Source of the DNA: Actinomadura barringtoniae
Lineage (GTDB): Bacteria; Actinomycetota; Actinomycetes; Streptosporangiales; Streptosporangiaceae
DNA length: 64,000 bases
NCBI RefSeq assembly: GCF_017573505.1
Contig: NZ_JAGEOJ010000001.1
Coordinates: forward strand, 620,001-684,000
Reading direction: 5' to 3'
A program made the position numbers and the translations under genes. The notes beneath the pieces were generated by a model that saw only the letters and a list, made by a program, of their open reading frames with translations, made no database searches and was not told the DNA's origin. Positions 49,677 to 58,084 of this stretch are shown here, piece by piece (the first letter of the stretch is position 1; every line of letters begins with the position of its first letter).

Positions 49677-51575
49677 ATGCGCACACGCAGAACCATCAGC
49701 CTGGCCGGAGCCGGGGTCCTCCTGCTGGGCGTGCTGAGCCTGCCGGCCTCCGGCGCGCACGCCCAGGCGTTCGGCTACGACAAGCTCACCGCCAACCAGA
49801 AGCGCCGCGTCTCGGGTGCGCTGGCCGAGGCGCTCGGACCGGCGGCGGGCGCGGGCGCGAAGAACGCGGTCGGCGGGGCACGGCGGACCAGGGCGCCGGA
49901 CTGCGACGGGCGGCGCGGCGGCAACGTGAAGGTCAACCAGAACTGCCTCAACGTCACCGACCAGGCCCTCGCCGGGCGCGGGCAGTCACAGAACGAGACC
50001 TGGGTCGCGGTCAACCCGAACAACCCCAAGCAGATCGTCTCCAGCTACAACGACTACCGGCGCGGCGACGGCACGTGCGGGGTGTCCTACTCCTCCGACG
50101 GCGGCCGCAGCTGGACCGACACCACCACACCGAACGGATTCGTGAACGGCGCGGCGTTCGGCGGCAAGCCCCGGCAGTACTTCCAGGCCGGCGGCGACAC
50201 CTCCGTCGCGTTCGACACGCGCGGGAACGCCTACCTGTCGTGCCAGGAGTTCAAGCGGGGCAACGCCGTCTCCCCCGACCCCGACCAGTCCAGCGCGTTC
50301 TACGTCTACCGCGCGACCGGCAACGGCGGCGCCTCGTTCAACTTCCCGGGCCGTCCCGTCGCCGAGCACGACGACACCGCGGGTGCCGGAACGTTCCTGC
50401 TCGACAAGCAGCTGATGACCGTCGACGACCACACCCGCAGCCCGTTCCGCGACCGCGTCTACGTCACCTGGACGACCTTCGCCGAGGACGGCACGGGCTA
50501 CATCTACGGCGCCTACTCCAGCGACTACGGCGAGCACTTCAGCGCGCCGGTGCTGATCAGTTCCGACTCGGCACTGTGCGACCAGACGTACGGGATCCCG
50601 ACCCCGCACGGGCGCTGCAACAACAACCAGTTCTCCCAGCCCGTCACGGCCGCCGACGGCACCCTGTACGTGGCGTGGGCGAACTACAACGTGGCGCAGA
50701 CCGGCGACGACAACCGGTTCCAGATCTTCCTGGCCAGGTCCACCGACGGCGGGGCCACGTTCGCGGCTCCGGTCAAGGCCACCGGCTACTACGAGCTGCC
50801 CGACTGCGACACCTACCAGGGCGCGGGCAAGGACCCCGGGCGCGACTGCGTCCCCGAGAAGGGTTCGAGCACCAACTCGATCTTCCGCGCCACCAACTAC
50901 CCGAACGTGACCGTCGACCCCTCCGACGCCAGGCACGTCGTGGTGACCGTCGGCTCGTACATCAACCGCGACTCCAACGAGGCCAAGGGCTGCACGCCCG
51001 CCGGGCTTCTTCCCCTCGGCGCGGGGCTCGGCAGCCTCTACACCGGGGTCAAGACGGGCGGCTGCAACAACGGCATCGTGCTGAGCACCTCGTCCGACGG
51101 CGGCGCCACGTTCACCGGGACGACGACGGACGTGCGGAAGCTGCCGACGATCGGCGACGGCGCGGCGCAGGCGCGGACCGACCAGTTCTGGCACGGAACG
51201 GTCTTCAGCCCGAAGGGCGCGCTGGTGACCACGTTCTATGACCGGCAGTACGGCACGAGCAACACGACCGGCTTCTCCGACATCACCGTCGTGACGTCCA
51301 AGGACCTGAGCCACTTCAAGAGCACGCGGGTGACGTCGTCCAGCATGCCGCCGCCCAGCCAGTTCAACGGGCAGTTCTACGGCGACTACATCATGCTCGA
51401 CGCCACGGCCACGACCGCCTATCCGGTGTGGTCCGACACCCGGGCGGCCGCGCTCTTCCTGTGCCCGGGCACGGGAACGACCGGCAACCCGCCCGAGCTC
51501 TGCACGGCCCCGGCGTCCAACGCCGACCCGGCCAACGACCAGGACATCTACGCCGAGGGAGTGCCCATCAGGTGA
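49677..51575 (+). CDS. Secreted BNR/sialidase-like beta-propeller protein
   Basis: 632 aa. Signal peptide (about 1-29, ending AHAQ). Asp-box motifs SSDGGRSW, STDGGATF and SSDGGATF, spaced through a six-bladed propeller; the catalytic Arg triad and Tyr/Glu pair of true sialidases cannot be assigned, so it may be a binding protein or other glycosidase. Several cysteine pairs. GGAGG precedes ATG. An 11-bp stem terminator follows the stop. Confidence 0.8.
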   Translation: MRTRRTISLAGAGVLLLGVLSLPASGAHAQAFGYDKLTANQKRRVSGALAEALGPAAGAGAKNAVGGARRTRAPDCDGRRGGNVKVNQNCLNVTDQALAGRGQSQNETWVAVNPNNPKQIVSSYNDYRRGDGTCGVSYSSDGGRSWTDTTTPNGFVNGAAFGGKPRQYFQAGGDTSVAFDTRGNAYLSCQEFKRGNAVSPDPDQSSAFYVYRATGNGGASFNFPGRPVAEHDDTAGAGTFLLDKQLMTVDDHTRSPFRDRVYVTWTTFAEDGTGYIYGAYSSDYGEHFSAPVLISSDSALCDQTYGIPTPHGRCNNNQFSQPVTAADGTLYVAWANYNVAQTGDDNRFQIFLARSTDGGATFAAPVKATGYYELPDCDTYQGAGKDPGRDCVPEKGSSTNSIFRATNYPNVTVDPSDARHVVVTVGSYINRDSNEAKGCTPAGLLPLGAGLGSLYTGVKTGGCNNGIVLSTSSDGGATFTGTTTDVRKLPTIGDGAAQARTDQFWHGTVFSPKGALVTTFYDRQYGTSNTTGFSDITVVTSKDLSHFKSTRVTSSSMPPPSQFNGQFYGDYIMLDATATTAYPVWSDTRAAALFLCPGTGTTGNPPELCTAPASNADPANDQDIYAEGVPIR

Positions 51576-51587
51576 CGTGACGACTGG

Positions 51588-51614
51588 CCGCCCCGCCGGG
51601 ATTCGGCGGGGCGG
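51588..51614 (+). terminator. Rho-independent terminator
   Basis: CCGCCCCGCCG (51588-51598), loop GGATT, CGGCGGGGCGG (51604-51614), then TTCT. 13 bases after the propeller-gene stop. Confidence 0.8.
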
Positions 51615-51680
51615 TTCTCAGCGGCTCTCAGCGGCTCTCGTCGGTTCTCGTCGGGTTTTCGTCGGGTTTTCGTCGGCTCG
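51615..51680. repeat. Tandem 10-11 bp repeats
   Basis: Units such as CTCAGCGGCT (x2) and TCGGGTTTTCG (x2) follow each other up to the encapsulin stop. Slippage-prone spacer without a gene. Confidence 0.6.
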
Positions 51681-51683
51681 TCG

Positions 51684-52484
51684 TCAGCCGTTGGTGAGGG
51701 CCACCGAGGCTTCGGCGGTGTAGGCGAAGAACGTCAGCGTCTCGTAGAAGTAGAGCTGCACGGAGTCGGCGTCGTGGCTCAGGTAGCCGATGGAGAGGTC
51801 ATCGCCGAGGTGCAGCTCGTAGTCGCCGCCGCGCGTCGACAGCACGAGCGCGCCCTCGATCGCCGGCGCCCACACGATCTCGCCGGTGATGAGCCGCGCG
51901 AGGTGCTCGTGGATGGGGTAGCCGTGGTCGGAGGTCTCGCTGACGGCGGTGTAGGCGGCGGCGCTCAGCAACACCGAGTACGGCCCGTTCACGCCCGCCA
52001 GGCGGAGCTCGGTGATCGCCTGGCTGACCGCGTCCGGGTAGTCCTTGGCGTCGGCGGGCAGCGCCACCGGCGCGTTGTCGGAGGTCGGGCGGATGCCGCC
52101 GATGCCCGCGGCGCCGTAGCCGTCGAAGATCATCCGGTCCTCGGCGAACGCGATCTGCTTGGCGGCGTCCTTGACAGGCTGCCAGTCCGAGTCCTTGGCG
52201 CCCCGTTCGACGTCGTCGACGGCCTGGCGGTCGACCGTGAACGGCACCCGCAGCTCGACGATCGACTGGGCCTGCCGCACCCACGCCGACACGCCGTCGG
52301 TCGGCGGGTCGATCCGCGCCAGGTGCCCGGTGCCGACGGCCGCCACCTCGGCGCCGCCCGGTCCCTCCAGGTCGACGACCCGGCGGCCCGCCACGTGCCG
52401 CTCGAAGGTCCGCTTGGCCTCGGACTCGATCTCGGCCCACGCGGCCGCGGAGATGGGCGCGAGTTCGCGGTGCAGGTTGTTCAT
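51684..52484 (-). CDS. Encapsulin shell protein (family 1)
   Basis: 266 aa, standard family length, HK97-type fold. NNLHRELAPISAAAWAEIE at the N-terminus, RVVDLEGPGG, VRQAQSIVELRVPFTVDR, AEDRMIFDGY and a closing YFYETLTFFAYTAEASVALT. It self-assembles into a protein nanocompartment that packs the peroxidase encoded just upstream. The ATG overlaps the peroxidase stop (ATGA). Confidence 0.95.
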   Translation of the reverse strand: MNNLHRELAPISAAAWAEIESEAKRTFERHVAGRRVVDLEGPGGAEVAAVGTGHLARIDPPTDGVSAWVRQAQSIVELRVPFTVDRQAVDDVERGAKDSDWQPVKDAAKQIAFAEDRMIFDGYGAAGIGGIRPTSDNAPVALPADAKDYPDAVSQAITELRLAGVNGPYSVLLSAAAYTAVSETSDHGYPIHEHLARLITGEIVWAPAIEGALVLSTRGGDYELHLGDDLSIGYLSHDADSVQLYFYETLTFFAYTAEASVALTNG

Positions 52485-53590
52485 GGGCGAATGCTCCGTT
52501 TCAGGCTGCCGATCCCGAGCGAACGATCGGCGGTGGTGGACGGCTCCTCGGCGGGCTGCGAGCTGGGCTCGTCGTCAGGTTCGGTGGCGGGTTCGGACGC
52601 AGGCTCGTTGGCTGGTTCGGGGACCGCGACGGCCGCGGCGCCCGGCGGGTCGGGCAGGTCGTCGAGGAAGTCGGCCGTCGGGCAGAAGAACATCGAGCCG
52701 GTGACCGCCGTGGAGAACTCCAGGATGCGATCGCTGTTGCCGGGCGGGTCGCCGATGAACATCCGCTCCAGCATCAGCTCGGTGACGGCCGGCGTGCCGC
52801 AGTACCCGATGAAGTACAGCCCGAACCGGCCGCTCTCGAACGAGCCGAACGGCATGTTGTAGCGGACGATCTGGCGCTCGGTGCCGTCGGGCTCCTCGAT
52901 GGTGGTGAGGGCGACGTGCGAGTCCGACGGCTTCACGTCGTCGGGCAGTTCGATGTCCGAGAGCTTGGTCCGGCCCATGGCGTGCTCCTGTGCCTCGACG
53001 CTGAGCGCGTCCCAGCCGGCCATGTCGTGAATGTACTTCTGCACGTGAACGTAGCTGCCGCGGGTGAAGTCGGGGTCCTCGTCGCCGACGAACGCCGCGA
53101 TCCGGGCGTCGCGCCCGGCGGGGTTCTCGGTGCCGTCCACGAAGCCGAGCAGGTCGCGTTCGTCGAAGAACTTGAAGCCCTGCACCTCGTCGGCCACCGT
53201 CACCGCGCCCGCCAGCCGCTCGTTGATGCGGTACGCGAGCTCGAAGCACAGGTCCATGCGCCGCGCGCGGATGTGGAACAGCAGGTCACCGGGCGTCGAG
53301 GGGGCGATCTGCGGACCGGCCAGCGCCTTGAACGGGTGCAGCTCGGCCGGGCGCGGACCGGAGAACAGCCGGTCCCAGGCCTCAGAGCCGATGCCGGCCA
53401 CGCAGGCCAGGCCGTCCTCGGGGGCGCGGAAGCCCACCGAACGCCCCAGCGCGGCCAGGTCCGACAGCACGTCCCGTACCGCGTCCTCGCCGCCGGGCCG
53501 GATCGTCAGCACCAGGAAGATCGCCGCATGCGTGAGCGGGCTGAGCACCGGCTGCGGTTCGGGCTGCTCCTCGGGTCGCGGCTCCACCAT
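52481..53590 (-). CDS. Dye-decolourising peroxidase, encapsulin cargo
   Basis: 369 aa. DyP fold with GFVDGTENP (catalytic Asp of the GXXDG motif), a later distal Arg region and haem-binding His region, and FIGYCGTP, FIGDPPGNSDRILEF. The C-terminus carries a Pro/Glu-rich linker (about 315-350) and the encapsulin targeting peptide RSLGIGSLKRS at about 357-367. It is therefore loaded in the shell encoded by the overlapping next gene. Confidence 0.93.
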   Translation of the reverse strand: MVEPRPEEQPEPQPVLSPLTHAAIFLVLTIRPGGEDAVRDVLSDLAALGRSVGFRAPEDGLACVAGIGSEAWDRLFSGPRPAELHPFKALAGPQIAPSTPGDLLFHIRARRMDLCFELAYRINERLAGAVTVADEVQGFKFFDERDLLGFVDGTENPAGRDARIAAFVGDEDPDFTRGSYVHVQKYIHDMAGWDALSVEAQEHAMGRTKLSDIELPDDVKPSDSHVALTTIEEPDGTERQIVRYNMPFGSFESGRFGLYFIGYCGTPAVTELMLERMFIGDPPGNSDRILEFSTAVTGSMFFCPTADFLDDLPDPPGAAAVAVPEPANEPASEPATEPDDEPSSQPAEEPSTTADRSLGIGSLKRSIRP

Positions 53591-53674
53591 AGTCGCCCCT
53601 GTCCATCGTGACCTGCTTGGTGACCTGCCCTGCGCGACTTCATGATCAGCTCAGCGCACGGCAAAGAAAGCCTG

Positions 53675-54997
53675 ATGGGGCCACCGCCGTCCGTGATCGA
53701 TCACGACAGCCATCGTGCCATGATTCCACCGCGCCGCCCTGGGGCCGGGCCGCCGTACCGACCGGAATCGGGGACGGTTACGGTGGGACCCGTGGGGACG
53801 GAGGTTGCCGAGATAACGGTCGAAGGCGGAGGTCTCGGGCCCGATGGGGTCGGCGAGGCGGTGGAACGGCTTCTCGACGCGCTCGAAGAGGTCGATCTGG
53901 ACGGCTGGTATCCGGCGCTGGAGGTCTTCCGGCCCTGGTCGAAGCACAATCCGCGACTGGTCGGTGAGTTCGCCCGTCCGGCGGCCATCCGCTGGTATCT
54001 GCGGCGGGAGCTCAGCGCTCTGCTGGCCAAGGGGGCCGGCATCACCGTGCGGGCCTCGCGCCGCGTTCTCGACTTCAACGACCCGCAGTTCTTCGCGGCG
54101 CTGGACGAGGAACGCTTCGACGTACGTGCCAAGAAGCTGTTCCTGTTCGGCCCCGAGCGGATGGCGCTGTCGCTCGACCGGCTCTCCCACTACTGCGGTA
54201 CGCCCGCGGAGTCGTTCCAGCGGTATGTGCTCTTCACCAACTACACGATGCACATCGAGGCGTTCCGTGAACGCTTCCCTGACGCCGAGGGCCCGGCCCG
54301 GGACGGCGTGCAGATGCCCGCCTGGCACCACCGGGCCGAGGACGGCGGCGGCGTCAGCATCGTCAACATCGGGGTGGGCCCGGCGAACGCCAAGACCGCC
54401 ACCGACCACCTCGCGGTGATGCGCCCCGACACCATGCTGATGATCGGCCACTGCGGCGGGCTGCGGAACCACCAGAAGATCGGCGACTTCGTGCTGGCCA
54501 CCGCGTACCTGCGCGCCGACCACGTGCTCGACGAGGTCCTGCCGACCACGGTCCCGGTGATCCCCACGCCGCGGCTCAACACGTTCCTGCTGCACGAGCT
54601 GGACGAGCGCAACGTCCACTACCGGCTCGGCACGGTCTACACGACCGACAACCGCAACTGGGAGCTCAACCAGCGGCAGCCGCTGGCGACGATGCGGGCC
54701 GCGCGCTGCGTGGCGGTCGACATGGAGTCGGCCACGATCGCGGCGAACGGCTTCCGTTACCGCATCCCGAATGCCACCCTGCTGTGCGTCTCCGACAAGC
54801 CGCTGCACGCCGAGCCCAAGCTGTCGGGTGAGGCCGCCGTGTTCTACCAGAACAGCAAGCGCCAGCACCTCGACATCGCCCTGAGCTGCCTGGACCGCGT
54901 CCGGCGCGAGCACCCCGGCGGCCTGCCCAACCAGGACCTCAGGGCCACCGACGAGCCCCTGCTCAGCAGCGAACCCGACCCCCGCCGCCACTCCTGA
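53675..54997 (+). CDS. amn: AMP nucleosidase
   Basis: 440 aa. N-terminal AMN domain (EVFRPWSKHNPRLVGEFARP, LSHYCGTPAESFQRYVLFTNYTMH) and C-terminal phosphorylase fold (VSIVNIGVGPANAKTATDHL, MIGHCGGLRNHQKIGDFVLA, CVAVDMESATIAANGFRYRIP). It splits AMP to adenine and ribose 5-phosphate. Start uncertain: 53675 has weak GAAAG upstream; 53642 and 53720 are in frame with none. It diverges from the encapsulin operon. Confidence 0.92.
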   Translation: MGPPPSVIDHDSHRAMIPPRRPGAGPPYRPESGTVTVGPVGTEVAEITVEGGGLGPDGVGEAVERLLDALEEVDLDGWYPALEVFRPWSKHNPRLVGEFARPAAIRWYLRRELSALLAKGAGITVRASRRVLDFNDPQFFAALDEERFDVRAKKLFLFGPERMALSLDRLSHYCGTPAESFQRYVLFTNYTMHIEAFRERFPDAEGPARDGVQMPAWHHRAEDGGGVSIVNIGVGPANAKTATDHLAVMRPDTMLMIGHCGGLRNHQKIGDFVLATAYLRADHVLDEVLPTTVPVIPTPRLNTFLLHELDERNVHYRLGTVYTTDNRNWELNQRQPLATMRAARCVAVDMESATIAANGFRYRIPNATLLCVSDKPLHAEPKLSGEAAVFYQNSKRQHLDIALSCLDRVRREHPGGLPNQDLRATDEPLLSSEPDPRRHS

Positions 54998-55062
54998 CAG
55001 TCCGCGACCCCGCGCGCGGGCACGTGGGGGCGTGCCACCCGCGCGCGGGGCCAGGTCCAGGG

Positions 55063-57840
55063 TCAGCCGGGGATCGTCCAGCGTTGGGCGTTAGTCGAGT
55101 TACAGGTGTAGATCTGCAGCTGGGTTCCGTCGGTGGTGCTGCTGTTCGGGTCGTCCAGGCACTTGCCCGAGTTGGGGTTGGTCAGGGACTGGGTGGAGGC
55201 GTTGTAGGTCCACTTCTGGGCTCCGGTGCCGTTGCACTCCCAGAGCTGGACCTTGGTGCCGTTGGCGGTGCCGCTGCTCGCGACGTCCATGCACTTGCCG
55301 AGCGCGGACAGGGTGTCGTTCGAGCCGACCGTCCATGTCTGCGCGCCGGTGCCGTTGCAGGTGTAGAGCTGAACGTGGGTGCCGTTGGCGCTGCCGCTGT
55401 TCGCGACGTCGATGCATTTGCCGGGGATGGCGGAGGTGATCGGGCCGGTGTGGGTCGGGGGTGGTGGGGTGACGGTGCCGGGGTAGGAGGGCGGCGCCGA
55501 GGACGCGGCCGTTCCCCAGGAGGTGTTGGCTGTCGTGCCGAGGGTGAGGTTGAGGGTGCCGCCGTCCAGGGCCGCCGAGGGCGGCAGGTAGGCGTTGTTC
55601 CAGTTGGCGCCGTTCCAGGTGGCGCTCTGGACGTACGGGGCGTTGGTCGCGGCGTTCGGCGCGTTCACGATCAGGTGCTTGCCGGTGCTGAGCGTGATGT
55701 CGACCTGCGTGAACATCGAGCTGCCGAGCGCGAGGTCGGAGGTGCCGGGCGTCTCGGGGAAGAAGCCCATCGCCGACCACACGTACCAGGCGCTCATCGT
55801 GCCGAGGTCGTCGTTGCCGACGCCCCAACCGGTCGGCGAGTCGGGCCACAGCTGGTTCTGCACGGTCCGCACGATCTGCTGGGTCTTCCACGGCTGCCCG
55901 ACGTAGTCGTACTCGTAGGGCAGCTCGATGCTCGGCTCGTTCCCCAGGTCGGCGTGGTCGCCGCCGCTGCCGGTGAAGTTGCCGAGCACGTGGTCGAGGT
56001 AGGCGGCCATCGCCGAGTTGCCGCCCTTGGCGTCGGCGAGCCCGCGCACGTTGAACGGGACCATGCCGGTGTACTGCCAGGACGTTCCCTCGACGAAGTC
56101 GTTCCCGCTCGTCGGGTCGAAGCCCGACTTCCACGCGCCGCTGCCGAGCCTGGGCTGCATGTAGCCGCTCGCGCTGTTGAAGGTGTTGCGCCAGCCCTGC
56201 GCGCGGTTGATGAACTTGGTGGCGTTCGTCGAGTCGCCGAGCTGCTGGGCGAACGCGCCGACCGCGAAGTCGGCGGTGTTGTACTCCAGTTGGGTGGAGA
56301 CGGCGCCGTAGAAGTTGCAGCAGCCGTACGACCCGTCGCTCGGCAGGTAGCCGGGACTGTCGAGATAGTTGAGGCCCGGCCGGTTGTTATTGGCGGTCGT
56401 CGCCTCGTGGATCATCGCGTTCTTGGCCGCGGTGGTGTCGAACGAGCGGCCGCCGAACGCGTACAGGTTGGCGATGATCGGGTCGGACGGGTCGCCGACC
56501 ATCACGTACGACTCGCCGTTCGCCTGCGCCCACTTGGGCAGGCGCCCGGACGCCGAGTAGACGTCGACCATCGACTGGGCGATGTCGCTGGCCTGGGAGG
56601 GCGCGATCATCCCGAGCAGTTGTGCCTGGCTGCGGTAGATGTCCCAGCCCGAATAGTTGGCGTAGTGGGCGTGGCCGGACGGGAGCGTGTGCACGTTGCC
56701 GTCGAAGCCCGCGTACTGGCCGTTCACGTCGCTGAAGACGTTCGGATGCAGCAGCGCGTGGTAGAGCGAGGAGTAGAAGACGTGCTGCTGCGCCGCGGTG
56801 CCGCCGGACGTCTGGATCCGGCCGAGCAGGTTGTTCCACGCGTTGTGGGCGTTGGACTTCACGGTGTCGAACGTGAAGCCGGGCACCTCGGCGTCGCGGT
56901 TGGCCTGGGCGTTGGCGTCGGAGACGAACGAGACCCCGATGCGCGCCTGGACTGTCTGGTTACTGCGGGTGTCGAAGGTCAGGTAGCCGCCGTTCGGGTC
57001 GGCCAGGGCGGCGCGCGGCGCGGCCTTCGGTGACGCCTTGGTCGCCGTCGTACCGTGCAGCCTCGGCTGGTTGACCTTGTCGGGGGTGCCCGGCGCGACG
57101 TGCGGGGTCGCGGCCGCCGCCTTCGACGACGCCGACGTCCTGGTGGCGCCCTTGCTGACGGTCGAGCTCAGCCAGGTGCCGTTGGTGAACGGGTGGTCGA
57201 ACGTCACGGCGAAGTGCAGCGTGTAGGTGTTGCCGGCGCCGCAGAAGTGGCCGCTGGTCACTGACCCGACGACCTCGGTGTTCGACACGACCCGCCAGCT
57301 GTTGGCGTAGTCGCCGTTCTGGCTGCCGGTCAGCTTGAACAGCAGGTTGGCCTGGTTGGTGGCGGGGAACGTGAAGCGCCCGATCCCCGCGCGAGTGGTC
57401 GTGGTGAGCTCGGTCTTCACCCCGTTGCTGAGGCCGACCGAATAGTAGCCGGGCGTGGCCGACTCGTTGGAGTGCGAGTACCCGGAGGAGGCCGAGCCCG
57501 GGCTGCTGATCGCGCCCGTCGTCGGCATGATCGGCACGTCGCCGTACGCCCCGCAGCCGGGGCCGGCGATGTGCGTCAGCGAGAAACCGGTGATGGTCGT
57601 GCTGTTGTAGCTGTAGCCCCCGCCTTGCGCGCGGGAGGCGGTGTCGGGGCTCCACTGGAGCATCCCGAACGGCACGTCGGCGCCGGGGAAGTCGTTCCCG
57701 CCGTTCGAGGTGCCGTGGAAGGTGTTGACGAGTGAGGCGGGATCGGCCACCGCAGCGGCGGCGGCCTGAGATGGATTGACGGGGAGCAACGTGGCGAACG
57801 CCGCCAGCGCCGCAACGGCGAGGTGAGGGGAGAGTCGCAC
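55063..57840 (-). CDS. Secreted GH92 alpha-mannosidase with ricin-type lectin domain
   Basis: 925 aa. Signal peptide (about 1-28). GH92 domain from about 35 to 770 (FHGTSNGGNDFPGADVPFG, GCGAYGDVPIMPTTG, YANYSGWDIYRSQAQLLG, FVEGTSWQYTGMVPF, GNDDLGTMSAWYVWSAMGFFPE); a Pro/Thr linker; then a beta-trefoil lectin (about 795-925) with three QxW-type repeats (GAQTW, GAQKW, NAQRW). It should remove alpha-mannose from extracellular glycans. Divergent from the GH2 gene across 244 bases holding a perfect operator palindrome. Confidence 0.93.
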   Translation of the reverse strand: MRLSPHLAVAALAAFATLLPVNPSQAAAAAVADPASLVNTFHGTSNGGNDFPGADVPFGMLQWSPDTASRAQGGGYSYNSTTITGFSLTHIAGPGCGAYGDVPIMPTTGAISSPGSASSGYSHSNESATPGYYSVGLSNGVKTELTTTTRAGIGRFTFPATNQANLLFKLTGSQNGDYANSWRVVSNTEVVGSVTSGHFCGAGNTYTLHFAVTFDHPFTNGTWLSSTVSKGATRTSASSKAAAATPHVAPGTPDKVNQPRLHGTTATKASPKAAPRAALADPNGGYLTFDTRSNQTVQARIGVSFVSDANAQANRDAEVPGFTFDTVKSNAHNAWNNLLGRIQTSGGTAAQQHVFYSSLYHALLHPNVFSDVNGQYAGFDGNVHTLPSGHAHYANYSGWDIYRSQAQLLGMIAPSQASDIAQSMVDVYSASGRLPKWAQANGESYVMVGDPSDPIIANLYAFGGRSFDTTAAKNAMIHEATTANNNRPGLNYLDSPGYLPSDGSYGCCNFYGAVSTQLEYNTADFAVGAFAQQLGDSTNATKFINRAQGWRNTFNSASGYMQPRLGSGAWKSGFDPTSGNDFVEGTSWQYTGMVPFNVRGLADAKGGNSAMAAYLDHVLGNFTGSGGDHADLGNEPSIELPYEYDYVGQPWKTQQIVRTVQNQLWPDSPTGWGVGNDDLGTMSAWYVWSAMGFFPETPGTSDLALGSSMFTQVDITLSTGKHLIVNAPNAATNAPYVQSATWNGANWNNAYLPPSAALDGGTLNLTLGTTANTSWGTAASSAPPSYPGTVTPPPPTHTGPITSAIPGKCIDVANSGSANGTHVQLYTCNGTGAQTWTVGSNDTLSALGKCMDVASSGTANGTKVQLWECNGTGAQKWTYNASTQSLTNPNSGKCLDDPNSSTTDGTQLQIYTCNSTNAQRWTIPG

Positions 57841-57877
57841 GGTCGTCCGTCCCTTCGCGGGGGTGGGCGGGAACGGT

Positions 57878-57893
57878 ATGACAACGTTGTCAT
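57878..57893. promoter_or_regulatory. LacI-type operator palindrome for the glycosidases
   Basis: ATGACAACGTTGTCAT, a perfect 16-bp palindrome with a central CG, 37 bases upstream of the GH92 start. LacI-family proteins bind such sites. No lacI-like gene lies in the window. Confidence 0.7.
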
Positions 57894-58084
57894 CGGCAGC
57901 TGCTAGACGCAGTGATATGCCTGCTTTGATCTCCTGTCAACGCGCCTGACGAAATCCGGCCAAGGCGGTCATGGACGCGTCGTGGATCCGTCGCGGGCCC
58001 GTTGACATCCCCGCCGCAGGTATCTACGTTCCCGACGAACGATCGACCAGCCTCCTGCCCCCTCCCCCGCATCAGGAGCGGTTC

